DNA of 64,000 bases from Rhea pennata (Eukaryota > Chordata > Aves > Rheiformes > Rheidae). The position numbers were made by a program, and so were the translations under genes. Below, one piece after another: positions 24,401 through 37,300 of the stretch (positions are counted from its first letter, which is position 1; every line of letters starts with the position of its first letter). The notes under the pieces are model-generated. The model saw nothing but the letters and a program-made list of their open reading frames with translations. It ran no database searches and was not told where the DNA came from. Where the stretch lies: NCBI RefSeq assembly GCF_028389875.1, contig NC_084671.1:27063083-27127082 (forward strand). The letters are read 5' to 3'.

Positions 24401-25281
24401 ACTTGTTCTGTGCCCAGTTGTGAGAATTCCCTTTTTTCCCCCCTGCTGTCAATACCTTCTGGCTGTCTGAGTAAATTATACGACTAGCCCATAACTGCAA
24501 AGAAATCAGTGCATGGGGGGAAATCTTGAAAGGGAAATGCTCGTGCTTGCCCTCGATATAAGTTATCCCCAATGCTTTTCAGACCAGATGTAGGTAAATT
24601 GACTGGGATATTGTAAGAAAAGACAATTCTCACTGACTAAATCTTAAATAGCATCATATGCCCATTGGTGCTTTTGTGGATGCTGTAGAATTTCATCAGA
24701 ATTCCTGCAAATGGACTTCAATATAACTGATCTGTAATCTATTTGAAAACTTCTCTTGTTCTCTAGCAAGCTCGTGGGAATTATGTGGCTTTCTGGACAT
24801 ACCTTCTACTTCATGAAATGGCCCCTGAAACCTCAGGAGTACAGGAAACTTTGTAATTTCATTTTGCAGTGTCAAACCTTTCCCCCCGTAAGAACAAAAG
24901 TAAGCATCCTCTGTTTTGAGTGTACTTAGCAAAGTATGTTTTAATGCCACGAGATCAAGTTTGTCCAGGCTGAGTTAAAAACAAAAGAAAAAGCCAGCTT
25001 TGCCTAAAAATTGTTCATTTCTTGTACTGTCCTTCAATTGTTATAACTTTCTTTATTCTTCTACCCTACGTAAATGCCAGCAGAGCCTAAGGAAGTTTGT
25101 GGCAGTTGTTGGAGTGCTCCTCCTTAACGATTTTACAAAAACGAGTACCTCAGCTTGTGTGCCCATCAGCATGTCGGGCACCTCTTTGGGATCGTAATTC
25201 TCTGTTAAAGTTTTTTGTCATCTGTTTTTGTCTCCTTACTTCACAGAAAGTAAGTTTAAATCCCAATTTTCAAATGTGTGG

Positions 25282-25321
<40 letters not shown>

Positions 25322-28300
25322 AAGTTATCTTGATGCTGCGTTTGGCTTCCAGTGAAGCAGTAGTCACTTGGTAGCACTGAGCCTGTAGTGTGTGCTGGCC
25401 CCCATTATATCAACGGCAATCAAAGCCCATTTCTGGTGGAGTTAAAAGGCTGGGCAAGGAAGTTAGTTTCCAGCGTAATCCAGGCTGATAATCCGTCCCC
25501 ATATTCATTGCCACTTTAATGAAACTTGAGGCATAGGGAAACTAAAGAGGTGCTCTGAAGTGGGTTAACAGGGCCATCCAAATCTCTTGCTGTTCTTTGA
25601 CCTACCTTTGGAAGCTGAGTAGTCTTTCCCTCTCGCCTCTGTGGCAGGTTATGGCTTTCCTAATATACTTGCCCACAAACTAAATAGCAGCTACATTTAA
25701 GGCCACTGAATTAATGAATAGGTTAGGGTACTGTTGTAGGTGGAAGATCTCACTCTCAAGCTGTGTCTGAATTCCACAGTAAAGAATCTAAGCTCTGTGG
25801 CATACAGAGATGGGTTTGGGTAAAACATTCAAAGAAATGATCGCAAAAATAGGTTGTTTTGATGTCCAGAGATTTGCAAATCTCAGTTCTCTTCACTGTA
25901 CTGCAGAAGATCATGTGCATTTTTTTTGTTTTGACTTACAGGAAATGGACAGTAAAACTCTCTTACCCTGAAAGATAAGATATTCAGTGATTTGGAATCT
26001 AATTAATAACTGGACCTTCCAAGTCGGTGATACGTTTTCTCCTCTTCTTTCTTCTGCTAGGTGGCGGAGGGAAGAGAAGGTAGTACTACATTTGAGTCAT
26101 GATTGTAGCTGTGTCTTCCAGCACCTTTTAGCTATATATTGAAGCCCTGGCCTATACTATTTTTGTTGAAAGTATTATCTGAATCAAATTATTGTTTATT
26201 TAATCATTACTGAAAGTTTAATATTTAAAATATATTAAACTTCAGAGCCAGTTCCTAAGTTCAGTCATTCCCTTAGAGAAGACAGAATTTTTAAAGTCAA
26301 ATCTTAAACCTAATCATTCTGAAATGATAATGAAAACACTAAATAGTTCTCTTCACATACCAAAAATGATCTAATTTCCAGCTCGCTGTTGCTCTCCAGA
26401 GTCTTGTGGTGGAAAGCACTTGCTTGGAGCTGTAATATGGTAGTATACTTTTTTCAGAAGCTAAAGGTCTATCTCTAGGTAGGTCCACCTCAAATAACTT
26501 CATACAGTTCTTCTTAACCTTTCCCTAACCCATTTATTCAGGATTCTAGTGAAATGTTGATTTTTAAAATTTCTTTGGGGGACATTTATATGTTGTCTGG
26601 ACAGCTAATGATTTTTTATCCATTCCACTAATTTAAATTTGTGAGCTCTGCAAAGAACATTGTTAGATTGTCTGTGGAAGTGATAACTAGTAAGCACTCA
26701 TTGGGTTTATAACTCTTTTCTAGGGCTGTGAACACACCAATATAGACAGACACGTATGACATTTTGTTCAACTTATTGCTAAATAATAATCAAGGTCCAT
26801 CAGCTTAGGCAATGTTCTTCTGGGGTTTGCAAAAACTAAGACTGCTTCTTTTGATAATTGTGTAACTTAGTAAAATATATTTAACAATTTTAAAAATCGT
26901 TACATCCCAAAGTCTGTAAGCAAAGAAATGTAAGCAAAGTATCTGGAATATGATTTTGTATGTGGTAGGAGCTGGCAAATGCTGGAAAATTAGAATTGAA
27001 CTGATAAATTTAAGTACAGAAAATCATAAATCTGTGATAGCATTTGACGCATTTAAGAGATCATTCCTCCTCGCCCCCAGTTTCAACATTTAAAATAAAA
27101 TTCAGGCAGGATGCTTTTGCATGGTTCACACGAGTATCTTGATCAGTTCTTTAAAAGCATGTTGTTAGAAATCTGTAGGTGACCCACGACCGTGAGAACA
27201 CCCTCTGCATCTCGAGTACTTCTGTCCTGGGATGCCAAGCATGGTGAGAGCAGTCACACAGCAGCGTAGCGAGAGAAGGTTCTGTGGCTCACCGCTTGCC
27301 TCGGAGTTGCTCAGAAAATGTCAGATAATGTTTCAAGTCAGGTAGTTTACTGTTTGAGTGGAAGATCAACAGCAAACTTAGTATGCATAGATATGTAGGG
27401 ATAAGATTTGTGCATACAGCAACTATTATTTTAGTTTAGCATCAACAAAGTGTCCGTTAGCATCCTAGACAGCTTGGCCTCACGGCTGGAACAGAGCAAC
27501 CTGCTTGCGTTGACACTGCTTTGAGCAGGGCGTTGAACCAGATGATCTCCAGAAGTTTCTTCCAACCTCAACTGTTCTGTTATTGTGCAATATGATTTCA
27601 TGTTGAACTGCCTCTTATATTTGTTCTTTCCTTGGGGTTATCCTTGAATTCAGGTGCTCACTCTAGGAGTTGTTCTAATTGTTTTTTCTAATAACGTGAT
27701 TCCTAAAGAGCTGGCCATCCCTTAATTTTAGGAATGCCAATGTCTGCTTGACAGAAGCATCTGCTGCCCAGACAGGACATGTTAGCACTTGCCAGAGTAT
27801 TCAGCTCTAAACCTATCATTAGCTAATATAAGGAAACATTCTCTCCTGAGTGATGCATATAGCTTCAGTAGAAGTCTTAATTCCTTAATTCACAATTTTA
27901 GATGCTGAAATTATAAATGAAATAGGCATTTGTGCAAATATATGTTGTGTTTGGTGGTTCTTCACACAGATCTCTTTAATTATTGGCTTATTCGGATTAG
28001 GCACAGAAGTATTGAACAGTGTACTATCCCAAAATGATTTTAGATGGAGGTTCTCTACACCATTTTTTGAGGTATGCTGTGACCCATGAACCCAATACTG
28101 CTAAATTTTGGTAAAGAAGGGAAAGCACAGCTTTATTACACAGCAAAGAGGTTTAGAAATTAACTTGCATAGTTCTGACATAACTTTTTCTTCTATACAG
28201 CTAAGGCAGTAAAACCATTGAACTACTTCAGAGAACAAACTTAACCTTCAGTTTTCAGTATAGCCTAAGGTTGGATTGCCAGGGGGATTTTAGAGTTTTG

Positions 28301-31300
28301 ATTTAGGCAAGTAGGTTTAACAATGTTGGCAGCTAATTTTTAAAAATATTTTCTAGTTTCTAATCTTAAATTAGCCATGGGGCGGGGGGGGGGGGGAGTT
28401 CTTTCACTGGAAAAGTTCTGGTATTATAAAGTGGAAAGAACAAATGAATGGTGGAAAATGGTAGAGGGAATAATTAAACTTTTTTTGGTGAATAGTATCA
28501 TGCTGTTGACTACTTTTTTGTGTCTGACAGTTTTTTTTCTCAAATTCTTTGATAAAGAATTACAAAAAAAGAAAAAGAAAGTAAAATCCTTGTTAGTTGG
28601 AGAGTGTGTTCTTTGCCAAATGATGAAGAATGTTGCAGGATTGCTAGTTCTCATTAATATTATCCATATTAACATGCAATACATTTGCAAAGCTGTGAAG
28701 AAATGCATCTTTGGGGGATTTCTGGATTTTTTTTTCCTTCCCACTTTGAGCAGCCAGTTACTTTCAGGAGATGGAAGAGGGAGGAGAAATCTCAGCAGTG
28801 AAGATTTACTCCATTTATGGAAAAGAGACACTGCGTCTCCTTCTCACCTATTTTGTTATGCAGCACCATTTGTTTAAGAACAAACAAACAAAAAAACCCC
28901 CACAAAACCCTGAACTCTTCTTGTGTGTGAGGGCATGCTGTGTACCTGCAAGTCTCTTCTGAAGACCTAGGAAGAAAGATTACCAGTTGGAGGCCTAGAA
29001 AAAGACTAACTCCAGAAATGTTAGTGAAACAACAGATTTGAACGTGGCAATATTAATATTTTTTGAGTGATAAATTAGACCTTCATACACCAGATAACCA
29101 GATTAATATGTCTAATAGGATCTTTGTTTCTAGCAGGAATGAACAGAGTTAAGAACTCAAGCTGAGGAAGAAAAGATGAAATTTTAGAAATTTAAATACT
29201 TTTAAGCTCCTAAATTTAGCTCCTGAGCTAAATAACTTGAGCTCAAAAAAAAAAAAAAAAAAAAGGCTGATTTAAGTGTAATGTGCATATTTTTTTTTGG
29301 AAGAGAGACCTGGTTTGGTTAGTGATGCACAAAATATTTATGATCCTTTATCTTGTTACATCGTTTATAAAGTAATTTATGGCGAGAGCATGTCTAAAGC
29401 TAGGAAATACTAACATCTACTCAAGTACTGATCTCCAGTTTGCAATCCAATGTTGATACCTCTTAAAGTTGCCTTGGTTTAGTGGGGAACCATTTGGATA
29501 CCTGACGTAAAAGTGATTTGTATCAGGAAGTGTGCGCAGAGTTGGCGTTGAGGGTTTTTTGTTGGCTGCTTCCTTAGAGAAGGGCTGCTAACAGGGCTAC
29601 AGGAGGAGTCTCTTCCTCAGCACGCAGCGTTTGCTGTCCTTCTCCCGCGTGTTGACCTGCAGCAACTTGACAAGAAGCATTTTGCTATCCGCTGTGGTTC
29701 CTTAAGCATTTTGGACTGCCTGCAATACTGCTTCATGTGAATCTGCTGCGTCTGTAGAGGTGTGTAATTAGGAGGCAAATGTCATAAGTTGCACCTTATT
29801 AATTTTTTTACGAGAGCTAGGAGACGCATAAAGCATATTTAGAGGTACATCGCTGCATGATTGCATTTTTCCAATTTGCAGTCCTGGTTTAGCTAACAAA
29901 CGTGTGTGATTTTAGCCGTCTGCTTTGCTCCACGCTGGAACTGCTTAGCAGGCCGTTACGGTGCTGGGGGTCCAGAGAACGTGCCAGCCCCTTGTCGCCC
30001 TGATTCTGCCTCCAGTTTGAACATAGCCTACTGAGGTGATGGCCTGGGTTCAAATGGGCCTTTGTGCTTCCTGCATGTGTCCTGGGCTTCTCTTTCTTAT
30101 TTTTTGCTGGCATTTTTCTTCTCTGAAATTGTGGAATAGCCTTGCCCCTATTTCCTCAGCGCTGAGTTGCAACTTTTTTTTCCCCCTCATCCTTTGTGCA
30201 AAAACCCCTTGGTCAATGAAAGCGCAGGTTTTGTGTCTTGCATCTCCTTCCTCTTTTGCCTGGGGAATGGGACTTGATTGTACTAATGAAAGTGTCTTTG
30301 GAGGCTTTGACCCTGGCAGGATATCTGAGGGGGCAGCTGTGAAAGCTGAGCTGGCCTAACAGGTCCCGGCCACTGAAAGAGTTTTTCACCAGAACCAACC
30401 CTCTGTGCTTCTGCTCACGTCCTACGTCCGCTTCTCTTGCATTGCTGTTCGTGCCACTGCGCAGGAAGCTGCTTCAGCTCGCTAATCGCAGGAAAACTAC
30501 CCTTCACGAAAAGCAGGTATCGTTTCGTTGAGCGATGGATGAGCGTGGGCATGGGAGAGAGCAAGGCTGCCCCATGGCAGTAACGTACTGTGTATCTGCA
30601 CTTTTCGGGGCTGGAGGCATGCTATGGGTGGCAGTCTGAGTCTCCCCTAACAAAGCTCTCAAAAAAGAGGCAAGATAGCAACTTTCAGGTGCTCTAACGG
30701 TCGGCGATCCTGCCTTGGAGCAAGGGCAGTGAGCAGGCGATCCCCCGGCGCTCCCGGCAGCCCGGCTGTGCTGAAGCTGTAAGGTGTTCGGATCAACCCG
30801 CGCCGTGTGAGCGCTGGTGGTAGTGGTAATATTAAGTGTACTAAGCATCAGTCCGGCACATTTTTTACAACGTTCATGAGCTCTGGTGTGTTACCAGGTT
30901 TTTTCCAAGACTCGAGCAGTACGTTGGCTGTATTATTACTAGGTCTGTTCGGTACATTAATAAGGGGTTTTGTCCGATCTTCTTGGACACCCTTACAAGA
31001 GCAACTGTTGTTTCCAGTTTGCTTCCTCTGTTCTTGGTTGTGTGTTGTGCTGAAGGTTCGTGTGTTACGCGCCCCATGTGGAGGACTCGGGGTGGGAACT
31101 GTGCCCAGTGCTAGCGATTCGTGCGCGGGGGGAAGGAGCTTCAGCCGTGATGCTGGTATTTGCAAAGCTGCCCTCTGCTCAGGGTGGTGAAAGGGGTGGA
31201 GAGCAGAGGCCCCAGCAGGGTTCCTAGTGATGTCCTTGCTTTCTTCTTCAGAGCAATTCGGGAATCAGGGCCTGCCTAAATAATTGCATTCTCCCTGTGA

Positions 31301-34300
31301 AACATGGAGGATTATGTGTTACTGGAACTAGGTATTCTGCTAACCCTGCTTTGATGCACGCGTGAGTCAAGGCGAATTTTCATACTCAGCAGAACTGTAT
31401 TAGAGCAACTTTTGTTTAAAGGCTGTACCGCCTCCTGTCTCTGAAGCACAGCAACAAAATGTGTAAATGTGGGATGTACCTCCCATGCCACCCTTTGAGT
31501 TGTGCTTTTAATTGAAACTGTAAGTTCCAATTTAAAAAAGCCATGCAGAAGATAGCTTTATGATATTTCAAAGTATCTATTCCTAAGGAACTGCGAGAGT
31601 CACAAGCTGTAAAGAGTATTCAGAAACATATTCTTGAGAGCATTTTTCACATGGAAGACCTGCAGATACCGGGCAAAGCAGTAAAGCGTTTAAAGCAAGC
31701 CTGGAGGTGGCACTCGCTTATATAATGCCTATTAACATGATTTTTATAAAACAAAAAAAGCTTGTTTTATCACATAAAGATTGTATTGCTTTGATAAAAG
31801 CAACTGACTTAGTCCTGTAAAATATTTGAGCTTGTGCTGTACATTAAAAACAATATTAGATTGAATTGATGTAATTTGCTCTGCAAGTTAAAAAGTTTCA
31901 AGTTTCCTTAGTATAAATTTGCCTGTACAGGGCTTCAAGAGTTGTGTATTGAGCTCCCATTTTCTAACATTAAAATGATAAAACAACTGTAGGGAAAGGA
32001 CGGAGTTATTTTTTTGATAAATGGCTTGTAGAGTGATCTTAGGAGAGAGAGAGGAGAAGAAGAAGAGAGAAGAAAAAAAGAAAGAAAAAAAAAAGGAGCC
32101 GCAGAGTAAACTTGGCTCAGGCAAACTGCAGGTTTGAAGCGCTAATGCCCTTGAACATAAGCTTTTTATCTTGAAACTAAGAGGAGAGCTCATGTTATAG
32201 CAACTGGCATTTGTTTTAGAATAACTTGGGATATTCTTGTACCTGAACGATAGTAGAGAACTGGTACCATCTTGGGATAAGAACTGAGAAGAGATTTAGC
32301 TGCCCACCTTAAGTGGCACAAAAAGGTGAATTAGAAAAGCCATGCCTGGGCATAGAGTAGCAAGAATCATTTTTAAAATGCAAGAGATGATTAATGAGAG
32401 GAGTGAGAATAACTTGATTCTGGTCCTCATTTATGCTCGCGTGAGTGCTGTTTGCTATGTGACGTTTTCAGAAGCTGTGTCTTTTCTTTGTAGTGTTTCG
32501 GCTTGGTAGTGGTCTTAGCGCAGGCTACTAGTGTTCAAGTTTGTGAATTAACATGTCACTTCCAGAAGGGAGATGGTGACATCTCGGTTTAGGCTACATG
32601 TGCATTTTAAGGGTATAACTTAAACTGTAAATGTTTTTTGCAGGTTTACATTGGTTATCGATCAGGAATTTTAAAATCAAACAGCAGTTTAAATTTGGCT
32701 AATATGCTAGGTAAGAGAATAAGAGGAGGATCCTTGAAATCTGTGCTTTATTTCGTGATGCTTAAAGCTTATTTATTGTTTTAAGGGATAGAATAACAAA
32801 ACTAGAATAACCTTCCTGAATCTGATTTTTTTTTCAGAAGTAAGATTGAGACATCAGAATATCAGACAACAGAATAATTGATGAAGAAGGCTATCAGTCT
32901 ATTTTAGTCTGGAAAAGAGAAGACTGAGGGAGCATCTAATTGCAATCTCCTGTTTCCTAAAGGTGGTGGTGGTGGGGTCATAAGGAAGATGGAAGCAAGC
33001 TCTTTTCAGAGGTGTGTGGTGAAAGGACAACAGGTCACAGGCACAAGTTGCAACAAGAAGATTTCCTACTGAGCATGAGGAAGAAATTCTTCCCTATGCA
33101 AGTGGTGTAGTCCTGGGTCGGGTACCCAGAGAGGCTGTGAAGCCTCCGTCCTTGGAGGTGTTCAGAGTTCAGCTGGACAAGGCCCTGAGTGACTTGACCT
33201 AACTTGGAATGTAGCTGGGCTGACAATTTCCTTACTGGTTGAGGGTTTTTTTAGAGGTTGTTTTCACTATTAATTTCTTTGACTAAAGTCATAAAAATTG
33301 CTCGTGCTTTTGAGTCATTATGTGTAAGAATCTAAAAATATTTAATTGCATTTGTCACTTCAGACATTTTACTGAAGTTATTTTATGTACTTTTAGAATT
33401 GCTACTTAGTCTTCTTCTTGGAAAAAATCTGTGGTCAGTGATTATTTTCTGTTATGCAGTTTGAAAAGTATTACTGGTTCGGGTTTACAAGGTGAATATG
33501 CAGTTCTTAGGCCTATAATAGTGTTTCAAAAGATAGCAGTAAACTTATATTTCAACATAACATTCAGACTTGTCAGTCTGACTTTGCATTCAGATGTAGT
33601 AGATGTGGCTGCTGTCTAGGCAATGAAGAGGACATGTTATAGCCGTGAAAGTGTAGTGGCTTTGATATTTTTCTGACTGGGACGTGGTGTTGGCTTCGGG
33701 ATGTGCTGTGACAATAGCTGCCAGTTTCTGGCCTCTTGGAGGAAGGAGAAGCACCTGGATATGCATTCTGCTAGTTGCTGCCAGTGCTCCATGGTGTTTT
33801 TTCACTTGGAAAGCTGTGCTTTTGTTGTATTTTTTGTTTTTAATATTTTGTATGTTGTTCTACCTTGTTTCATCTATTCTTGTAATTTAATTCAGTGCAG
33901 AATTTGGGGCTGATGCTCCCTGGGACTTTTCACGTGTTCAGATGTGAACCTCTACAAATGCATTAATTATTCAGTATTGTGCAAGCAAAGAGTAAATATC
34001 GTGTCTTAGTAACACCTTCCTCTGTATATACATTACGTGTGATTTCATGGCATTGTTATCAGGCCTGCTTGCAATGGTCTGGAAGACAAGTGTCTTCCAA
34101 GGTCAAATAAGTAGTTGTGATAATTCCAGCAAGCAATGCATCCATCTATTTATTGGAGATTATCCGAATTAAGATTAGCTGAATATTTATGATTAAAGCT
34201 CTTATCTATTTATGTACCTTTGTACGTATCAGTGTTTAACCTTTGAACAGGTTATAGCCAATTGTACAATTTTTAAGCTTTGCTTTCCTTATTCATTGCA

Positions 34301-37300
34301 GTAGCCTTACAATGCTGGCTGACTTGCAGGTAGGAGCAAAAATCTCATCTTTAGTGTTTTTATCTTATGGGGTATTTTGTGAAGGGGGTCCAAGCAATCT
34401 GTAACTGAGATGGAGCAATGATAGATCATCAAGTGGGATGAGATGACTCTTCGGCTTCTGAGCGAAGACAGAATAATCATGAGCATTTGTGGAAGCCAGG
34501 CATCTGCAAGGATAATATTAAGAAGGTACCGAAGTGACACTTCACCAGAAATAGTCTAGGTTGTAAACAGTTACTTGAAATAAAAGATCTCAAAATACAA
34601 GGTACTGTACTTTGAACAGTTACCCTGAGGTGTATTTTTGCCCTGCCTGATTATGGGGCTTGATGAAGTCCTGAAAATGTTCTGTTTTTTATTATTAACA
34701 GCTGAGTTTCACCGTCCCTCTTCTTAGGTATGTTGAGAACTTCAGAGATTTTTGTGACTGTTTTCAAGTGGGATTGCTGGGATAGCAGCCTAGCATCCAA
34801 AAAAAATCAAGCCTAACATCTTTTCAAGGATGAACTTTAGCTTGATCCATTTGTACTTTACTGAAGAAGCTCCTGCTTTGTGTCCCTTCTTGCTTGGTCT
34901 AGAAGGCAGAGAACAAAAGCAGCTCTCTATAGATAAGTAATGGTAATGGAAGATTATTCTGTCCCATTACATTTGGAAATGCTTTTTTTCTTTCCGATAA
35001 TTTTGCTTAACACTGATTGTATTTTGCTTCCTTTGTAGTCTTTTAGAAACAGCACTAATCTTCACCTTGAACATAGTGCAGCTGACACTTCAAAGAAGAC
35101 ACTAGCAGAATTTATAGCTTTAGAAATATGTAATTTAATTGCCTTAAGTATATTTTTAATTCTTTTCCAGAAGCAGATCATGTAGTACAATTAGTCTTGA
35201 TTTTTGCACAAGTGATGTGTGAAGTATGCTTTTGTGGAACAACTAGTAGTACAAGCCTTTTTTTTTTAATATACCCTGTTCCATCAACATTAAAGGGGCC
35301 TGCAGTAAAGTAAAAGGCCGGTGGCAGGTTGGCTCCAGTGAGCTACGTGGACAGTCTGGACCAGAATACCTCAGCAGAAGTGACTGTGAGGTGGTTACTG
35401 TAAGAAATGAGATGGTTTACATAAATTGAAGGATAATATATATATGTGACCATGTGATATAAATGAGTGGGGAATAGATTTGTATTAGAAGTTAATTTCT
35501 AAACATCAGAGGAGTGAAGTTCTAAAATGGCCTTTCAGATGAAACAGTAGGGAGAAGAAACCTATGAGCCCTTATACCTGATACATTTGTGGAAGGAGTG
35601 GTTTAAGAGAATGGAGATTATTCTGAAAAGCTGCACTAGTCAACATGCTGATCCTTTGAAGACTAAGGAAGTTGAAAGGAGGGATGATGACCATTCGTTT
35701 TGTATTAACTTGTGTGTCACACTCTTATTTCGTGCAAGAGGACTTCACCAGTTTTGCATTTAAGAAGGAATTATTTCTTTATCTCCGTAGTATTTGTTTA
35801 TCTTTTGGAACTTTTTTCCAACCATGAAGATTAGCTACATCTGAAAGGGGAGAACTTGTGCTTCTGGTGACATTGGAACGTGTCAAGGGTCTAGTTGCTA
35901 TCTGTCCTGCGTTTACAGCACATTCCTTTCTTTTTTATTGCAAATCTAGTAATTTTTCATTGAAATATATTGATAAGGAATATTGAGGGGTTATTTTGCC
36001 CTTCTCCCAGAGCTCAGGACATGATAATCTTTCTGGGGTAATCTGTGTTTTTCATTTAATGAATGTCCTGCTTATAGGTATTGAAGAGGTCTTTGATCTC
36101 ACAGCTCTCTTCCTCTGGCATGCTGTCGTTAAGCCTATTGGCCTTTTAGGCTTCAAGCTTACGGGATGCTAAGCATAAGCGGGAAGCATTTGGAGTGCGT
36201 TACATGTACTCTTCCGTGTTACTGCTTGGTGGGGCTGCTTGCACTTCATCTCGTGGATTTTGACCACTTCCATGTTTCTAAACTGCGTTAGGCTCTCCCG
36301 TACTTCATGTTGTTTTTCCACTTGCATTTGATCAAGTGAACCTTTTCAGTGGTCTGCTCGTCTGAGTAACTTCTCTCCCCTGCAGGTTTGGGATAGATAC
36401 TGAATTTTGGGTATTCTTCCTAGAGAAGGCTTGAGTATATTGACTGGTTTTCAAAGAGACCTGTTTAAATTAGATGGAATAATGCAATACTAAATTGAGA
36501 GTATTTCTACTTCAGCTCAATAAAATCTAGAAAAAAGTGTATGTTGCATAGATCCATGAGAATTGTTTCTCAATGTCCAAGTCATCTTACCTGTTCTGGT
36601 TTTGCTGAGACTTCTAGCTAGGGAACCCTTAGTTAAGTGGCTGTCATCTTAAGGTTATAAACTATACCAGTTTTCAAGTGATTACCTTCTGTGCTGGTAG
36701 GAGTTAGGAGTTTGGTTCCTCTCTGGGCTCTCTGACCCAAGTTTAGACTGAAAAATTTTGACATCTGCTGTGATTCAGGTGCTACTGGTGTAATCTAAGG
36801 TGTTTTCAGAAAGGGTTTCAAGGTATCTCGATATTGGATAAAGAATCAATTTTGAGACCTAAGACATGCATTTGGCAAGACTTTTCCTCTTTTAGGCTTG
36901 AAATGATCCTATTTAGTTACGAGTCAGGTACCTTCCTGCACATAAAACTTATCTGGACCTGTTTTGTGTTAGTGTACAGTTATTTCTCAGTGTTCAAAAC
37001 TTAGATCATCCTCAGCCCTATGTTTGTGCTTGGTGATGGAATTATTTTGCAATTTTGATGCAGAAGTCGTCACTGCCAAGGATAACAGCAATCACAAAGT
37101 GGTAATCATGTCCTTAGGTGCTAGGGGAGATGCAGGAGGTTCCCTTTCCCTTTGACATCAAACTGCAGGCTCATTTCCTTTAATTTAAATTTGGGATCTT
37201 CCTGGTATCCTGAAAGGCATCTTCCCTGATATCAGCAATGTTATATTACATTTCCACAAAAAGAAATGCATTTTTTTACCGTGATGGTAAGTAAAACCAG

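Noticed and set aside
25284..25640. T36 as the tail of a minus-strand processed pseudogene
   Set aside because: No AATAAA complement or protein-coding body is visible to the right of the T run.
28377..28877. 166-codon open frame on the + strand in intron 3
   Set aside because: It starts in a G homopolymer and passes poly-T, poly-A and lysine runs, with no family resemblance. One or two frames of this length are expected by chance in 64 kb.
30504..31190. Overlapping open frames of 105-127 codons on both strands
   Set aside because: They coincide with the CpG-rich patch, where stop codons are rarer, and neither strand has a recognisable product.
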